Position numbers and translations under genes: made by a program. A stretch of DNA of 64,000 nucleotides. It comes from Ereboglobus sp. PH5-10 (GTDB lineage Bacteria > Verrucomicrobiota > Verrucomicrobiia > Opitutales > Opitutaceae). The first letter of the stretch is position 1. Each line of letters opens with the position of its first letter. The notes beneath the pieces are model-generated. The model was not told the DNA's origin, did not search any database, and saw only the letters and a program-made list of their open reading frames with translations. Location of the stretch: the NCBI RefSeq assembly GCF_029504735.1, contig NZ_JAQFIP010000004.1:1-64000 (forward strand), in the 5' to 3' direction. Below, piece after piece: positions 11,041-22,577 of this stretch.

Positions 11041-12053
11041 TGGCGGCTATAGGCGATGAGTGTGTTAAGTTTTTCGAGCGGAGCGCCGCCGCGGAGGCTT
11101 TCGTCGGCGAGCCGGACGCCTTCGCGCAAGTCGTCCGCGAGTCCGCTCGCGAAGATCGCAGCGCCGGCGTTCAGGAGGACGGCGGCTCTCGCGCCGCCGG
11201 AGATTTCGCCGGAGAGGATTCCCCTCAGGATGCCGGCGTTTTCGCGCGCGTCGCCGCCCCGGACGTCGGTTTCGGGGAAGCGTTGCCCGACAAAAAACTC
11301 GGGGTGCAGCGGGTAGGTTTTGATTTGTCCGTCGCGGAGTTCGCAGACGCGGCTTTCGGCTGCCGCGCTGATTTCGTCGAGGCCGTCCATGCCGTGGACA
11401 ACGAGGGCGCGCTTGCAGCCGAGTTCGCGCAGGGCGTGCGCGTAGATTTCCGTGAGCCCGGGCGCGAAGACGCCGAGCACATGCGTGCCGGCGCCGGCGG
11501 GATTGCAGAGCGGCCCGGCGAGGTTGAAGAGCGTGCGGATGCCGAGCTCCTTGCGGAGCGGCGCGACGCCCGCCATGCAGGGGTGCATTTTTGCGGCGAA
11601 GAGAAAACCGACGCCGATTTCCTGAATCGCGCGCTCCATTTGCACGGGCGGGCAGTCGAGGTTGAGACCGAGCTGCGCGAGCACGTCGGCGGAACCGCAC
11701 AGTCCGGAGGCGGCTCGGTTGCCGTGCTTGGCGATGACGACGCCGGCGCTCGCGGCGACAAAGGCGGAGGTGGTTGAAATGTTGAAGGTGTTTTTTCCAT
11801 CGCCTCCCGTGCCGACGATGTCGGTCGCGGATTTTCCGCCGCAATCGATGAAGCGGGCGTGCCGTCGCATGGCGCGGGCCGCGCCGAGGATTTCGCCGGA
11901 CGACTCGCCCTTGGCGTGAAGCGCGCCGAGAATAAACGCGGTTTGCGCGGGCGTCAGCTCTCCCGCGATGATGTTTTCAACGAGCGCCTGCGCCTCGTGC
12001 GCGTCGAGGTCTTTCCCGGCGGCGATTTTTTCGGCGGCGTGCTTGTGGTTCAT
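11037..12053 (-). CDS. trpD: Anthranilate phosphoribosyltransferase
   Basis: Transfers phosphoribose from PRPP to anthranilate. The 338-residue protein has the glycine-rich PRPP loop DIVGTGGDGKNTFNIST, the KHGNRAASG segment and NLAGPLCNPA, all typical of TrpD. It is not fused to TrpG, unlike the enterobacterial enzyme. It overlaps trpG and trpC by 4 bases each. Confidence 0.96.
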   Translation of the reverse strand: MNHKHAAEKIAAGKDLDAHEAQALVENIIAGELTPAQTAFILGALHAKGESSGEILGAARAMRRHARFIDCGGKSATDIVGTGGDGKNTFNISTTSAFVAASAGVVIAKHGNRAASGLCGSADVLAQLGLNLDCPPVQMERAIQEIGVGFLFAAKMHPCMAGVAPLRKELGIRTLFNLAGPLCNPAGAGTHVLGVFAPGLTEIYAHALRELGCKRALVVHGMDGLDEISAAAESRVCELRDGQIKTYPLHPEFFVGQRFPETDVRGGDARENAGILRGILSGEISGGARAAVLLNAGAAIFASGLADDLREGVRLADESLRGGAPLEKLNTLIAYSRQ

Positions 12054-12628
12054 CGGTCCGCCTCCAGTGTGCGCAGGAAATTGGCGAACTGCATTTTGCC
12101 GCCGGAACTCATTATGGATTCCGGATGATACTGCAGGCCCTCGAGTTTTTTCGCGGCGTTGCGAACGCCCATGATTTCGCCGTCGCGCGCGCGCGCGGTG
12201 ATCTCGAAACCGTCGGGAAGCGACGCCGCGTCCACCGCGAGCGAGTGGTAGCGGACGACTCGGAGCGGCGACGGGAGTTTTTCAAACGTGCCGCGTCCGT
12301 CGTGCGTGATCTCGGAGATTTTTCCGTGGCGGATTTCCTTTGCGCGGATGATTTTCGCGCCGAAAACACTGGCGATTGCCTGATGCCCGAGGCAGACGCC
12401 GAGCATGGGGATTTTGCCCGCGAATTCCTTGATGGCCGGGCAAAGGATGCCGGCGTTTTCAGGACGCCCGGGGCCGGGCGAGAGGATGATCCCGCGCGGC
12501 CGCATTTCGGCGATTTGCCCGAGCGTGACGGCATCGTTTCGCATGGTGACGACGCGCGCGCCGAGCACTTCGACGCAGTGCGCGATGTTGAAGGTGAAGG
12601 AGTCGAAATTGTCGATTATAAGAATCAT
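12050..12628 (-). CDS. trpG: Anthranilate synthase glutamine amidotransferase subunit
   Basis: Class I glutaminase that supplies ammonia to TrpE. The 192-residue protein has the nucleophile Cys in LGVCLGHQAI and the His-Glu pair in LQYHPESIMSSGG, with the N-terminal MILIIDNFDSFTFNIA. It could also serve aminodeoxychorismate synthase (PabA role), as in many bacteria with a single copy. It starts 15 bases after trpE and overlaps trpD by 4. Confidence 0.95.
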   Translation of the reverse strand: MILIIDNFDSFTFNIAHCVEVLGARVVTMRNDAVTLGQIAEMRPRGIILSPGPGRPENAGILCPAIKEFAGKIPMLGVCLGHQAIASVFGAKIIRAKEIRHGKISEITHDGRGTFEKLPSPLRVVRYHSLAVDAASLPDGFEITARARDGEIMGVRNAAKKLEGLQYHPESIMSSGGKMQFANFLRTLEADR

Positions 12629-12643
12629 GGCGGTCGGTTGTTT

Positions 12644-14119
12644 TCAGAGTGTGCTCATGTCGAGGTTTTGGACGGCGAAGCGGACGGCCTTGAACATGGC
12701 GCCGGCCTTTGCGAGGCATTCGTCCGCTTCTTTTTCGGGATCGGAATCGGCGACGATTCCCGCGCCGGCCTGAATGGTGATTTTGCCATCGCGCACGTGG
12801 AGCGTCCGGATGGTGATCGCCATGTCCATGTTGTGCGAGTAGCTGAAGTAGCCGATCGCGCCGCCGTAGGTGCCGCGCGGCCCGTCCTCGAGTTCGTGGA
12901 TGATTTCCATGGCGCGAACCTTGGGCGCGCCGCTCAAGGTGCCCGCGGGAAAAACGGCGCGGAGCAGGTCGAAGGCGTCGTTTCCGCCGTCGAGCTCGCC
13001 CTCAATCTGGCTGACGAGGTGCATGACGTGCGAGTAGCGTTCGACGTGCATGTAGTCCCGCACCTGAACGCTGCCGGGGCGGCAGACGCGCGAGAGGTCG
13101 TTGCGCCCGAGATCGACGAGCATGAGGTGCTCGGCGGTTTCCTTTTCGTCGCGGAGAAGCTCGTCGCAAAGGCGGGCGTCGTCGCGAGGCGTGTCGCCGC
13201 GTTTGCGCGTGCCGGCGATTGGGCGCAGCTCGGCCTTGCCGCGAGTCAGGCGCACCATGGTTTCCGGCGACGAACCGATCCAGTGCGTGTCTCCGATTTT
13301 TAGGAAAAATGTGTAGGGCGAGGGGTTGATGAGCCGCAGTGCGCGGTAGAGTTTGAGCGCGTCGATTTTTGCGCTCAGCGAGAATTTTTGCGAGAGCACG
13401 ACCTGAATGATGTCGCCATCCACGATGTGCCGCTTGGCGCGGTCAACTTTGCGGCAGTAGTCCTCGCGTCCGCTTTTGCTTTCGAAACGCGGCAGGGTTC
13501 CGGCGGGCGGGGGCGTTGCCGGCGCGGGCGGTTTTTCGAGCGACGCCAGTATGCCGTCGATGCGCGCGGTCGCGCTTGCGTGAGCGGCGCGGGGATTTTC
13601 AAACTCGCCGGGGCGCACGCACACAACGGCGAGAATGCTATGGCGCACGTTGTCGAAAATGAGCATTTCGTCGGCGAAGAAAAAACATGCGGTGGGCTCG
13701 CCCATGCCGTTTTTGGGCGGCGGCAGTTTTTCGAATTCGTTGACGGTTTCGTAGCCGATGTAGCCGAGGGCTCCGCCGAAGAAAGGCGGAAGCCCGTCGA
13801 TTTGCGCGGCGTTCACGCCCTTGAGCAATTCGCGCAAGGCGAGGATGCCGCCGGGCAGGTTTTCGGTGATGCCGTTTTTGGTGAAGGTCGCGCGGCCGTC
13901 GCGCACTTGGAAAAGGCCGTTGTTGCCGAGGCCGATGAAGGAGTAGCGACCGAAGCGCTCGCCGCCCTCGACGCTCTCGAAGAGGAACACGTTTTCCTCC
14001 CTTTCGAGCCGTTTGAGAATGGAGACGGGCGTCTCCAAGTCGGCGAGCGATTCCCGGAAAACGGGAATCAGGTTGTGCGTATTGCACAGTGTTTCGAATG
14101 TTTGCAGATCAGGTTTCAT
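12644..14119 (-). CDS. trpE: Anthranilate synthase component I
   Basis: Makes anthranilate from chorismate with ammonia from TrpG, the committed and normally Trp-inhibited step. The 491-residue product has the N-terminal regulatory region (LFESVEGGERFGRYSFIGLG) and the chorismate-binding domain motifs GGALGYIGYE, PIAGTRKRGDTP, DEKETAEHLMLVDLGRND and AGAGIVADSDPEKE. The ATG at 14119 is chosen because MKPDLQTFETL matches usual TrpE starts, and an upstream in-frame extension would run into the attenuator. Expression is likely controlled by the leader peptide and terminator directly upstream. Confidence 0.95.
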   Translation of the reverse strand: MKPDLQTFETLCNTHNLIPVFRESLADLETPVSILKRLEREENVFLFESVEGGERFGRYSFIGLGNNGLFQVRDGRATFTKNGITENLPGGILALRELLKGVNAAQIDGLPPFFGGALGYIGYETVNEFEKLPPPKNGMGEPTACFFFADEMLIFDNVRHSILAVVCVRPGEFENPRAAHASATARIDGILASLEKPPAPATPPPAGTLPRFESKSGREDYCRKVDRAKRHIVDGDIIQVVLSQKFSLSAKIDALKLYRALRLINPSPYTFFLKIGDTHWIGSSPETMVRLTRGKAELRPIAGTRKRGDTPRDDARLCDELLRDEKETAEHLMLVDLGRNDLSRVCRPGSVQVRDYMHVERYSHVMHLVSQIEGELDGGNDAFDLLRAVFPAGTLSGAPKVRAMEIIHELEDGPRGTYGGAIGYFSYSHNMDMAITIRTLHVRDGKITIQAGAGIVADSDPEKEADECLAKAGAMFKAVRFAVQNLDMSTL

Positions 14120-14165
14120 TGGAAAAAATATCACTTGGTTTTCGCATGGGGAAAAATCCGGGCAC

Positions 14166-14203
14166 AAAAAAGGCGGAGCAACACGGGTGCGTGTTTGTCC
14201 GCC
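14166..14203 (-). terminator. trp attenuator terminator (3:4 hairpin)
   Basis: On the minus strand GGCGGA (14203-14198) pairs with TCCGCC (14177-14172). Inside it AACACG (14195-14190) pairs with CGTGTT (14185-14180) around a CACC loop, and a T6 run follows at 14171-14166. It ends about 46 bases before the trpE start. Its 5' arm overlaps the segment that can pair with leader region 2, so it is mutually exclusive with an antiterminator. Confidence 0.85.
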
Positions 14204-14308
14204 GGACGAAAGAACGCGATTACGTCAAATGCCGCGCGTGCGGCCGCGTTCTTTTTTGTGAGCTTGAATGTCTATGCACAAAGGCTGGCTCACCGGCAGA
14301 CTTGCCGG
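14197..14308 (-). promoter_or_regulatory. trp leader alternative RNA structures (1:2 and 2:3)
   Basis: Region 1 CCGGCA (14308-14303) pairs with region 2 TGCCGG (14298-14293) around an AGTC loop. Region 2, extended to GTCTGCCGG (14301-14293), can instead pair over 9 bases with region 3 CCGGCGGAC (14205-14197), one pair being G-T. Region 3 also forms the 5' arm of the terminator. The Trp codons lie 2 bases upstream of region 1 and the leader stop codon follows region 2. A ribosome stalled on Trp would therefore cover region 1 and favour 2:3, while one that finishes would cover region 2 and favour the terminator. Confidence 0.8.
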
Positions 14309-14346
14309 CGCCACCATCGATTAGTCGTGTGCAACTGTGCGCTCAT
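14290..14346 (-). CDS. trpL: trp operon leader peptide
   Basis: An 18-codon open frame, MSAQLHTTNRWWRRQVCR followed by TGA, lies between dapF and trpE in the direction of trpE. Two adjacent Trp codons (14316-14311) sit just before the first hairpin of the attenuator, exactly where ribosome-mediated attenuation requires them. Leader peptides are not conserved in sequence, so the evidence is the tandem TGG TGG, the length, the position and the RNA folds. No strong Shine-Dalgarno precedes the ATG, but such sequences are weak across this window. A plausible -35 (TTGAAA at 14399-14394) is visible without a convincing -10. Confidence 0.8.
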   Translation of the reverse strand: MSAQLHTTNRWWRRQVCR

Positions 14347-14452
14347 GTGATGGCGCGCAAAAGGAACCGCTTTGTTTTTCGACGCAAGTATTTTTTCAAA
14401 CGGGGCGTGTTTTTCATGGCGGGAAACTTTGGACACAGCGGGTCGCGGTGTC

Positions 14453-15268
14453 TCATTTGCACTCCAGCGTGCCGATGAATTCGACGGGGCCGGTTTGTGT
14501 CGCCCGGAAGTCGGGTGTGATTTCGACCGACAAGGTGCCGCCGGGCATGTGAACGGTGATGTTGCCGTCGCACCAGCCCATGCGAAACGCGACCGCCGCC
14601 GCCGCCGAGCTGCTGCTGCCGGAGGCGAGCGTGTAGCCCGCGCCGCGCTCCCAGATTTCTATGCGAATATTGTTCCGGTCGATCACATGCAGGAACTGGA
14701 CGTTGGTGCGGTTGGGAAAAGTTTTGTGAACCTCAACTTGCGGGCCGATTTCACGGGCGAGCGCCCCGGTCGGATTTTCGACCGGGATGACGCAATGCGG
14801 ATTGCCAACCGTGGCGGCGTAAAAAGGAAGGGCGTTCCCGCCGATGAGGAGTTTTTCGCCAAGCACCTCGCGCGTCCGGCCCCGAACCGGAATGTCCCGC
14901 GAGCTGAAACTGACGCCGCCCATTGCGACGCGGATTTTGGTTTTGGAAATCACGCGCGCCTCCACCACGCCGCCTTTTGTTTCAATGAGGAAGGGTTTGT
15001 TGCCCACGAGTTTTTGGTCCCGGAGGTAGCGGGCAAAAATCCGCAATCCGTTGCCGCTTTTCTCCGCCTCGCTGCCGTCGGGGTTGAAGATGCGAAGGGC
15101 AAACGGCGCTTTTTTCGAGGGGAGCGGACCGTGGAGAATTCCGTCGGAGCCGAGTCCGAAATTGCGATGGCAGATTCTTTGGATTTGACGCGGCGCCGGC
15201 CTGGAAAATTTGCGGGCGTCGAGGACGAGGTAGTCGTTTCCGAGGGCGTGGTATTTGGTGAATTTCAT
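14453..15268 (-). CDS. dapF: DapF-like protein with both catalytic Cys replaced by Ser
   Basis: Diaminopimelate epimerase family, 271 residues, normal length. The fold motifs are kept: KYHALGNDY, NPDGSEAEKSGNG, VGNPHC and WERGAGYTLASG. In active DapF the two acid/base residues are Cys, in xCGNG and ACGTG contexts. Here they are S71 (AEKSGNG) and S216 (LASGSSSS). The gene is intact and sits 18 bases after carA. The cell makes LL-diaminopimelate through DapL (22.6 kb), so an epimerase should be needed. Either Ser works here, or this homologue has another reaction and the real DapF is elsewhere. The family is certain; the activity is not. Confidence 0.75.
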   Translation of the reverse strand: MKFTKYHALGNDYLVLDARKFSRPAPRQIQRICHRNFGLGSDGILHGPLPSKKAPFALRIFNPDGSEAEKSGNGLRIFARYLRDQKLVGNKPFLIETKGGVVEARVISKTKIRVAMGGVSFSSRDIPVRGRTREVLGEKLLIGGNALPFYAATVGNPHCVIPVENPTGALAREIGPQVEVHKTFPNRTNVQFLHVIDRNNIRIEIWERGAGYTLASGSSSSAAAAVAFRMGWCDGNITVHMPGGTLSVEITPDFRATQTGPVEFIGTLECK

Positions 15269-15286
15269 TTTTGAACAAGGCGGGTG

Positions 15287-16447
15287 TCAGCGCTGTTTGC
15301 GGTTGGCGACCATTTGGTGGAATTTTTCAAAGTTGCGCCGTCCCTCGTTGGGGCCGGGGCCGGCTTCGGGATGATATTGAACGCAGAAGACATCGCGGCC
15401 CGGCAGGCGGAAACCGGAGATGGTGTTGTCGTTGAGGTTGATTTCGGTGACAACGCCGCCGCAGCTTTTCAGGCTTTCGGGATCGACCGCGTAGCCGTGG
15501 TTTTGCGCTGTGATGATGATGACGTCGTCCTCCAGATTTTTAACCGGTTGATTGCCGCCGCGGTGTCCGAATTTCAGTTTGTAGGTTTTCGCGCCAATTG
15601 CTTTTGCGATGATTTGGTGGCCGAGGCATATCCCAAAAATCGGCAGCTTGCCGATGCAGGCGGCGACGGCCTTGTGCGCATGGGGGATGGCCGCGGGATC
15701 GCCGGGGCCGTTCGAGAGAAAAAGCGCGTCGGGGTTGAGCGCGAGGATTTGCTCCGCCGTGCTTGTCGCGGGCAGGACGTGAACGTCGAAGCCGTGCGCG
15801 TGGAGCTGGCGGAAGATGGAGCGCTTCGCGCCGAAATCGACGGCGGCGAGCTTGAAGCGTTTTGGCGGCGGCTTGTCGCGGTAGAGTGTCGTGCCGGGAA
15901 CGGTGAAGAGCGCGCGTTCGTTTTCGCCGGGCGTAAAAAGGTAGGGGCGCGCTGTTGTCACTTGCCCGACGTAATCGGCGTTTGCCGCGCCGGTTTGGGC
16001 CCGGGCGTTTTTCAGCGCCTCGGCGTCGGAAATGCCCGCGGTGCTGAGGCAGGCGCCCATCGCGCCCTTGTCGCGAATGAGTTTTGTGAGATGCCGTGTG
16101 TCGATGCCTTGGATGCCGGGCACGCCGTGGCGCGCGAGATAGCCGGGGAGCGACTCTTTTGCGCGCCAGTTGCTGACGCACGGGCTGAGTTCCCGGACGA
16201 CGAGCGCGGAGATTTTCGGGCCTTCCGATTCGCCGTCGTCGCCAGTGATGCCGTAGTTGCCGATTTGCGGCGCGGTCATCGTGACGATTTGCATGTGATA
16301 GGAGGGATCGGTGATGATTTCCTCGTAGCCGGTCATGCTGGTGTTGAACACACATTCGCCGAGGACGGTTTTTTCCGCTCCGAAGGCCTTGCCGTGAAAG
16401 AGTGTGCCGTCTTCGAGCGCGAGCACCGCTTGTTTTTCCGTGTTCAT
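15287..16447 (-). CDS. carA: Carbamoyl-phosphate synthase small subunit
   Basis: Glutaminase subunit that feeds ammonia to CarB for arginine and pyrimidine synthesis. The 386-residue protein has the N-terminal CPSase domain (ECVFNTSMTGYEEIITDPSY) and a class I amidotransferase domain with nucleophile Cys in IFGICLGHQIIAKAIG and the terminal His-Glu in VQYHPEAGPGP. It begins 6 bases after the carB stop, so the gene order is carB-carA. Confidence 0.96.
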   Translation of the reverse strand: MNTEKQAVLALEDGTLFHGKAFGAEKTVLGECVFNTSMTGYEEIITDPSYHMQIVTMTAPQIGNYGITGDDGESEGPKISALVVRELSPCVSNWRAKESLPGYLARHGVPGIQGIDTRHLTKLIRDKGAMGACLSTAGISDAEALKNARAQTGAANADYVGQVTTARPYLFTPGENERALFTVPGTTLYRDKPPPKRFKLAAVDFGAKRSIFRQLHAHGFDVHVLPATSTAEQILALNPDALFLSNGPGDPAAIPHAHKAVAACIGKLPIFGICLGHQIIAKAIGAKTYKLKFGHRGGNQPVKNLEDDVIIITAQNHGYAVDPESLKSCGGVVTEINLNDNTISGFRLPGRDVFCVQYHPEAGPGPNEGRRNFEKFHQMVANRKQR

Positions 16448-16453
16448 AAAAGT

Positions 16454-19678
<3,225 letters not shown>

Positions 19679-19841
19679 GGATGAAGTTTTTCAGTGAAAG
19701 GTTTCGGATAAAAAAAAGGGAACGCCAAAGGCATTCCCCGGTAAGTGGAGGGAGTGGAGGGCGATGCGCATTGAATCGTTTCCATTAATTTTTCCGGAAT
19801 AAAAGGGACATTGATTGAAGCCCAACGGGCTTCTGTCCGAT

Positions 19842-20021
19842 AGCCCGGGGTTGCGAGCGTGGCGAGCCACCCCGGGAATATAGCGCATAACAACCAACCC
19901 CAACGGGGTTGCGGCCTGACCGCCCGGCATGCGTTTTCAGAGGACGCAACCCTTTCAGGGTTGTGTTTTCTTTTTCACAAAACCCGGGGTGGGCGCTCGA
20001 AGCTCGCGCCAACCCCGGGCT
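19842..20021. repeat. Nested palindromic element with 12-bp terminal inverted repeats
   Basis: The element is bounded by AGCCCGGGGTTG (19842-19853) and its perfect complement CAACCCCGGGCT (20010-20021). Inside are hairpins CCCGGGGT/ACCCCGGG (19844-19876), AACCCC-AAC-GGGGTT (19896-19910) and AACCC-TTTCA-GGGTT (19948-19962), then a last hairpin from 19983. It lies between carB and glnN, which point away from and towards it. The layout matches the element at 36.5 kb. The rest of the 19679-20106 gap holds no gene. Confidence 0.75.
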
Positions 20022-20106
20022 AACAGACGCATCTCCGTTGGGGATGCGCAAGCGGTCACTTTGCATTTTCATGCCGGTGTTATTTTGCGCTTCTTATTAA
20101 AAACGC

Positions 20107-22290
20107 TCACTTGATGAACAGGAGCTCCCCGTAGGTCGGCAGCGGCCAGAAGTCGTCGGCCACCTCCATTTCGAGCGCGTCAACATCGGCGCGGAGTTTG
20201 TTTTGCTGGTTGCGGATTTTCAGCGCGTGCCTGGCCTGCGCCCCGATTTTTTCCGGGAATGTTTTCCGCAGGGTTTCGAGTTTGGAAATGTTGCCCTGCA
20301 GGCTTTCCAGCAAGGCGGAAACTTTCCTCACCGAGGCGACGGTGGACGCGCCCTTTGCGCCCGCGGCCTTTTGCGCGGCGAGTGTCCTGCCGAATTCGGC
20401 AAGCTGCCGGTTCACGGCGGGAACGATGAAGGTTTTTGCGATTTCCAGCGCGGAGTTCAGCTCGGACTTGACCGTCTTCACATAGACATCCGTGTAAATC
20501 TCGTGGCGCGATTCAAGTTCGCGCATTGAGAAGACGCCGTGCTTGACGAAGACCTCGGCGGAAACCTTGTCGAGGAGCGCGGGGAGCGCCTCGACGGAGG
20601 TTTTCAGGTTGGGCAGCCCGCGCCGCGCGGCTTCCTTCCGCCACTCCTCGGAGTAGCCGTCGCCGTTGAAGATTACCTTGCCGTGCGCGGTGATGATTTC
20701 CTTGAGCACAATCTGGATGGCTTCGTTCAGCTTGGAGCCCTTGGCCTGAAGCGCCTCGATTTTTTCGGCGATGTATTCCAGCGAGTCGGCGACAATCGTG
20801 TTCAGCGCGACGAGCGGGCCGGCGATGGATTGCCCGGAGCCGACCGCGCGAAACTCGAAGCGGTTGCCCGTGAAGGCGAACGGGCTGGTGCGGTTGCGGT
20901 CGCCCGTGTCCTTCGCAAGCGACGGGAGGGTGTCCACGCCAACGCGCAGGGTGCCTTTTCGCGCCGAGGACTTGGCGCCGCCCGCCTTGATTTGCTCGAA
21001 GATGCTGTTGAGTTGCTCTCCGAGGAAGATGGAGATGATGGCGGGCGGGGCCTCATTGGCGCCGAGCCGGTGGTCGTTCGAGGCCGTCGCCACGACCGCG
21101 CGCAAAAAGCGGCTGTGGATGGAAACGGCGCGGATGACCGCCGCGCAAAACACGAGGAATTGAGCGTTCTCGTGCGGAGTGTCGCCCGGATCGAGCAGGT
21201 TGCCCTGGTCCTTGTTGCCGAGGGAAAAGTTGACGTGCTTGCCCGAGCCGTTGACGCCCTGGAAGGGTTTTTCGTTGAGGATGGCAATCATGCCGTGCTT
21301 CCGCGCGACGCGCTTGAGTATGGATGCGACCATCTGGTTGTGGTCGGTGGCGAGGTTCGCGCTTTCAAAGGTCGGCGCGATTTCGAACTGCGAGGGCGCA
21401 ACCTCGTTGTGGCGTGTTTTGATGGGGATGCCGAGTTTGTAGCACTCGTTGTCCACCTCCATCATGAACGCCAGCACGCGCTCGGGAATGGCGCCGAAAT
21501 AATGATCCTCGAATTCCTGCCCCCTGGCCGGCGGCGCGCCAAAGAGCGTGCGGTCGTTGATGTAGAGGTCGGGGCGCAGGAAGAAGAGATTCTGGTCGAT
21601 GAGGAAGTATTCCTGCTCGGGGCCGGCGGTGGCGGTGACCATCGGGATGTTTTTGTGCCCGAAAAGTTTCAGCACCCGCCTTGCCTGCTTGTCGAGCGTC
21701 TGCATGGAGCGCAACAGCGGCGTCTTCTTGTCGAGCGCCTCGCCCGTCCATGACACGAAGGCCGTGGGAATGCACAGTGTGTTGCCGTTCGGCCCCTCGT
21801 AAATGTAGGCGGGGCTTGTCACGTCCCAAGCCGTGTAACCGCGCGCCTCGAATGTCGCGCGGATGCCGCCGGAGGGAAAACTGGACGCGTCCGGCTCGCC
21901 TTGAATAAGCGACTTGCCGGAAAAATCCGCGATCGCGGCGCCGCCGCCCGATGCGGGCGCGAGAAAGCTGTCGTGCTTTTCCGCGGTGAGTCCCGTGAGG
22001 GGAAAAAAGACGTGAGCAAAATGCGTCGCGCCCTTTTCGATCGCCCAGTTTTTCATCGCGGAGGCGACTTCGTCGGCGATTGAAACATCGAGCCGGGAGC
22101 CCGTCTCGATTGTTTTTTCCAGCTCCTTGCAAACATCCTTCGGGAGGTGGCGGCGCAGTTTCGCCAGGTCGAAGACATTTCGGCCGTAGAGATCGCCCTT
22201 AAATATCTCCGTGGCGTCAATTGCTGCTTTGCGGGGCGGAGTGTTCACCGCCGCTTGAATGGCTCCAGCACGATTTGTTATACCGTTCAT
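20107..22290 (-). CDS. glnN: Glutamine synthetase type III
   Basis: ATP-dependent glutamine synthesis from glutamate and ammonia. The 727-residue length and motifs identify GSIII rather than GSI: the N-terminal region with [53 protein letters not shown], and the core [12 protein letters not shown] and [15 protein letters not shown] helical C-terminal region of about 150 residues follows. It is divergent from dapL-gltB-gltD and near amtB-glnK, giving a nitrogen-assimilation block. No other glutamine synthetase gene is in the window. Confidence 0.95.
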   Translation of the reverse strand: MNGITNRAGAIQAAVNTPPRKAAIDATEIFKGDLYGRNVFDLAKLRRHLPKDVCKELEKTIETGSRLDVSIADEVASAMKNWAIEKGATHFAHVFFPLTGLTAEKHDSFLAPASGGGAAIADFSGKSLIQGEPDASSFPSGGIRATFEARGYTAWDVTSPAYIYEGPNGNTLCIPTAFVSWTGEALDKKTPLLRSMQTLDKQARRVLKLFGHKNIPMVTATAGPEQEYFLIDQNLFFLRPDLYINDRTLFGAPPARGQEFEDHYFGAIPERVLAFMMEVDNECYKLGIPIKTRHNEVAPSQFEIAPTFESANLATDHNQMVASILKRVARKHGMIAILNEKPFQGVNGSGKHVNFSLGNKDQGNLLDPGDTPHENAQFLVFCAAVIRAVSIHSRFLRAVVATASNDHRLGANEAPPAIISIFLGEQLNSIFEQIKAGGAKSSARKGTLRVGVDTLPSLAKDTGDRNRTSPFAFTGNRFEFRAVGSGQSIAGPLVALNTIVADSLEYIAEKIEALQAKGSKLNEAIQIVLKEIITAHGKVIFNGDGYSEEWRKEAARRGLPNLKTSVEALPALLDKVSAEVFVKHGVFSMRELESRHEIYTDVYVKTVKSELNSALEIAKTFIVPAVNRQLAEFGRTLAAQKAAGAKGASTVASVRKVSALLESLQGNISKLETLRKTFPEKIGAQARHALKIRNQQNKLRADVDALEMEVADDFWPLPTYGELLFIK

Positions 22291-22436
22291 TTTAGTGTGT
22301 TATGAAACCCGTTCCCGCCGGATCAAGAGTGGCCTTGGGGACCGCAGGGAAACGTGGGTTCGTTGCCACCGAAAACAATCAACGGGACTAATGTCAATTA
22401 TCTTGGGAAATAAATTAAATCTAATAATGAGCCCCC

Positions 22437-22576
22437 GTGATTATATAACATTTCCTAAAATCATTATCAGTCAGCGGCCTGGAATTCAGTGTATAATTGA
22501 CATGTTTATAATCCGGATCAAATCCTGCGCCGTCACCCGGCCGCCTCGGGGCAGTCGCGGGGATTTATATAATCAC
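22437..22576. promoter_or_regulatory. Divergent glnN/dapL control region with 12-bp inverted repeat
   Basis: The 287-base gap between glnN and dapL is strongly AT-rich in its middle. A perfect 12-bp inverted repeat, GTGATTATATAA (22437-22448) and TTATATAATCAC (22565-22576), brackets it. The right arm ends one base before the dapL start codon. It could be a paired operator or mark two facing promoters. No sigma-54 consensus was recognised. Confidence 0.4.
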
Positions 22577-22577
22577 A

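Noticed and set aside
14089-14478. Plus-strand 129-codon frame with several Cys between trpE and dapF
   Set aside because: It overlaps the trp leader, the attenuator and the 5' end of trpE, has no family resemblance, and runs against the direction of the operon.
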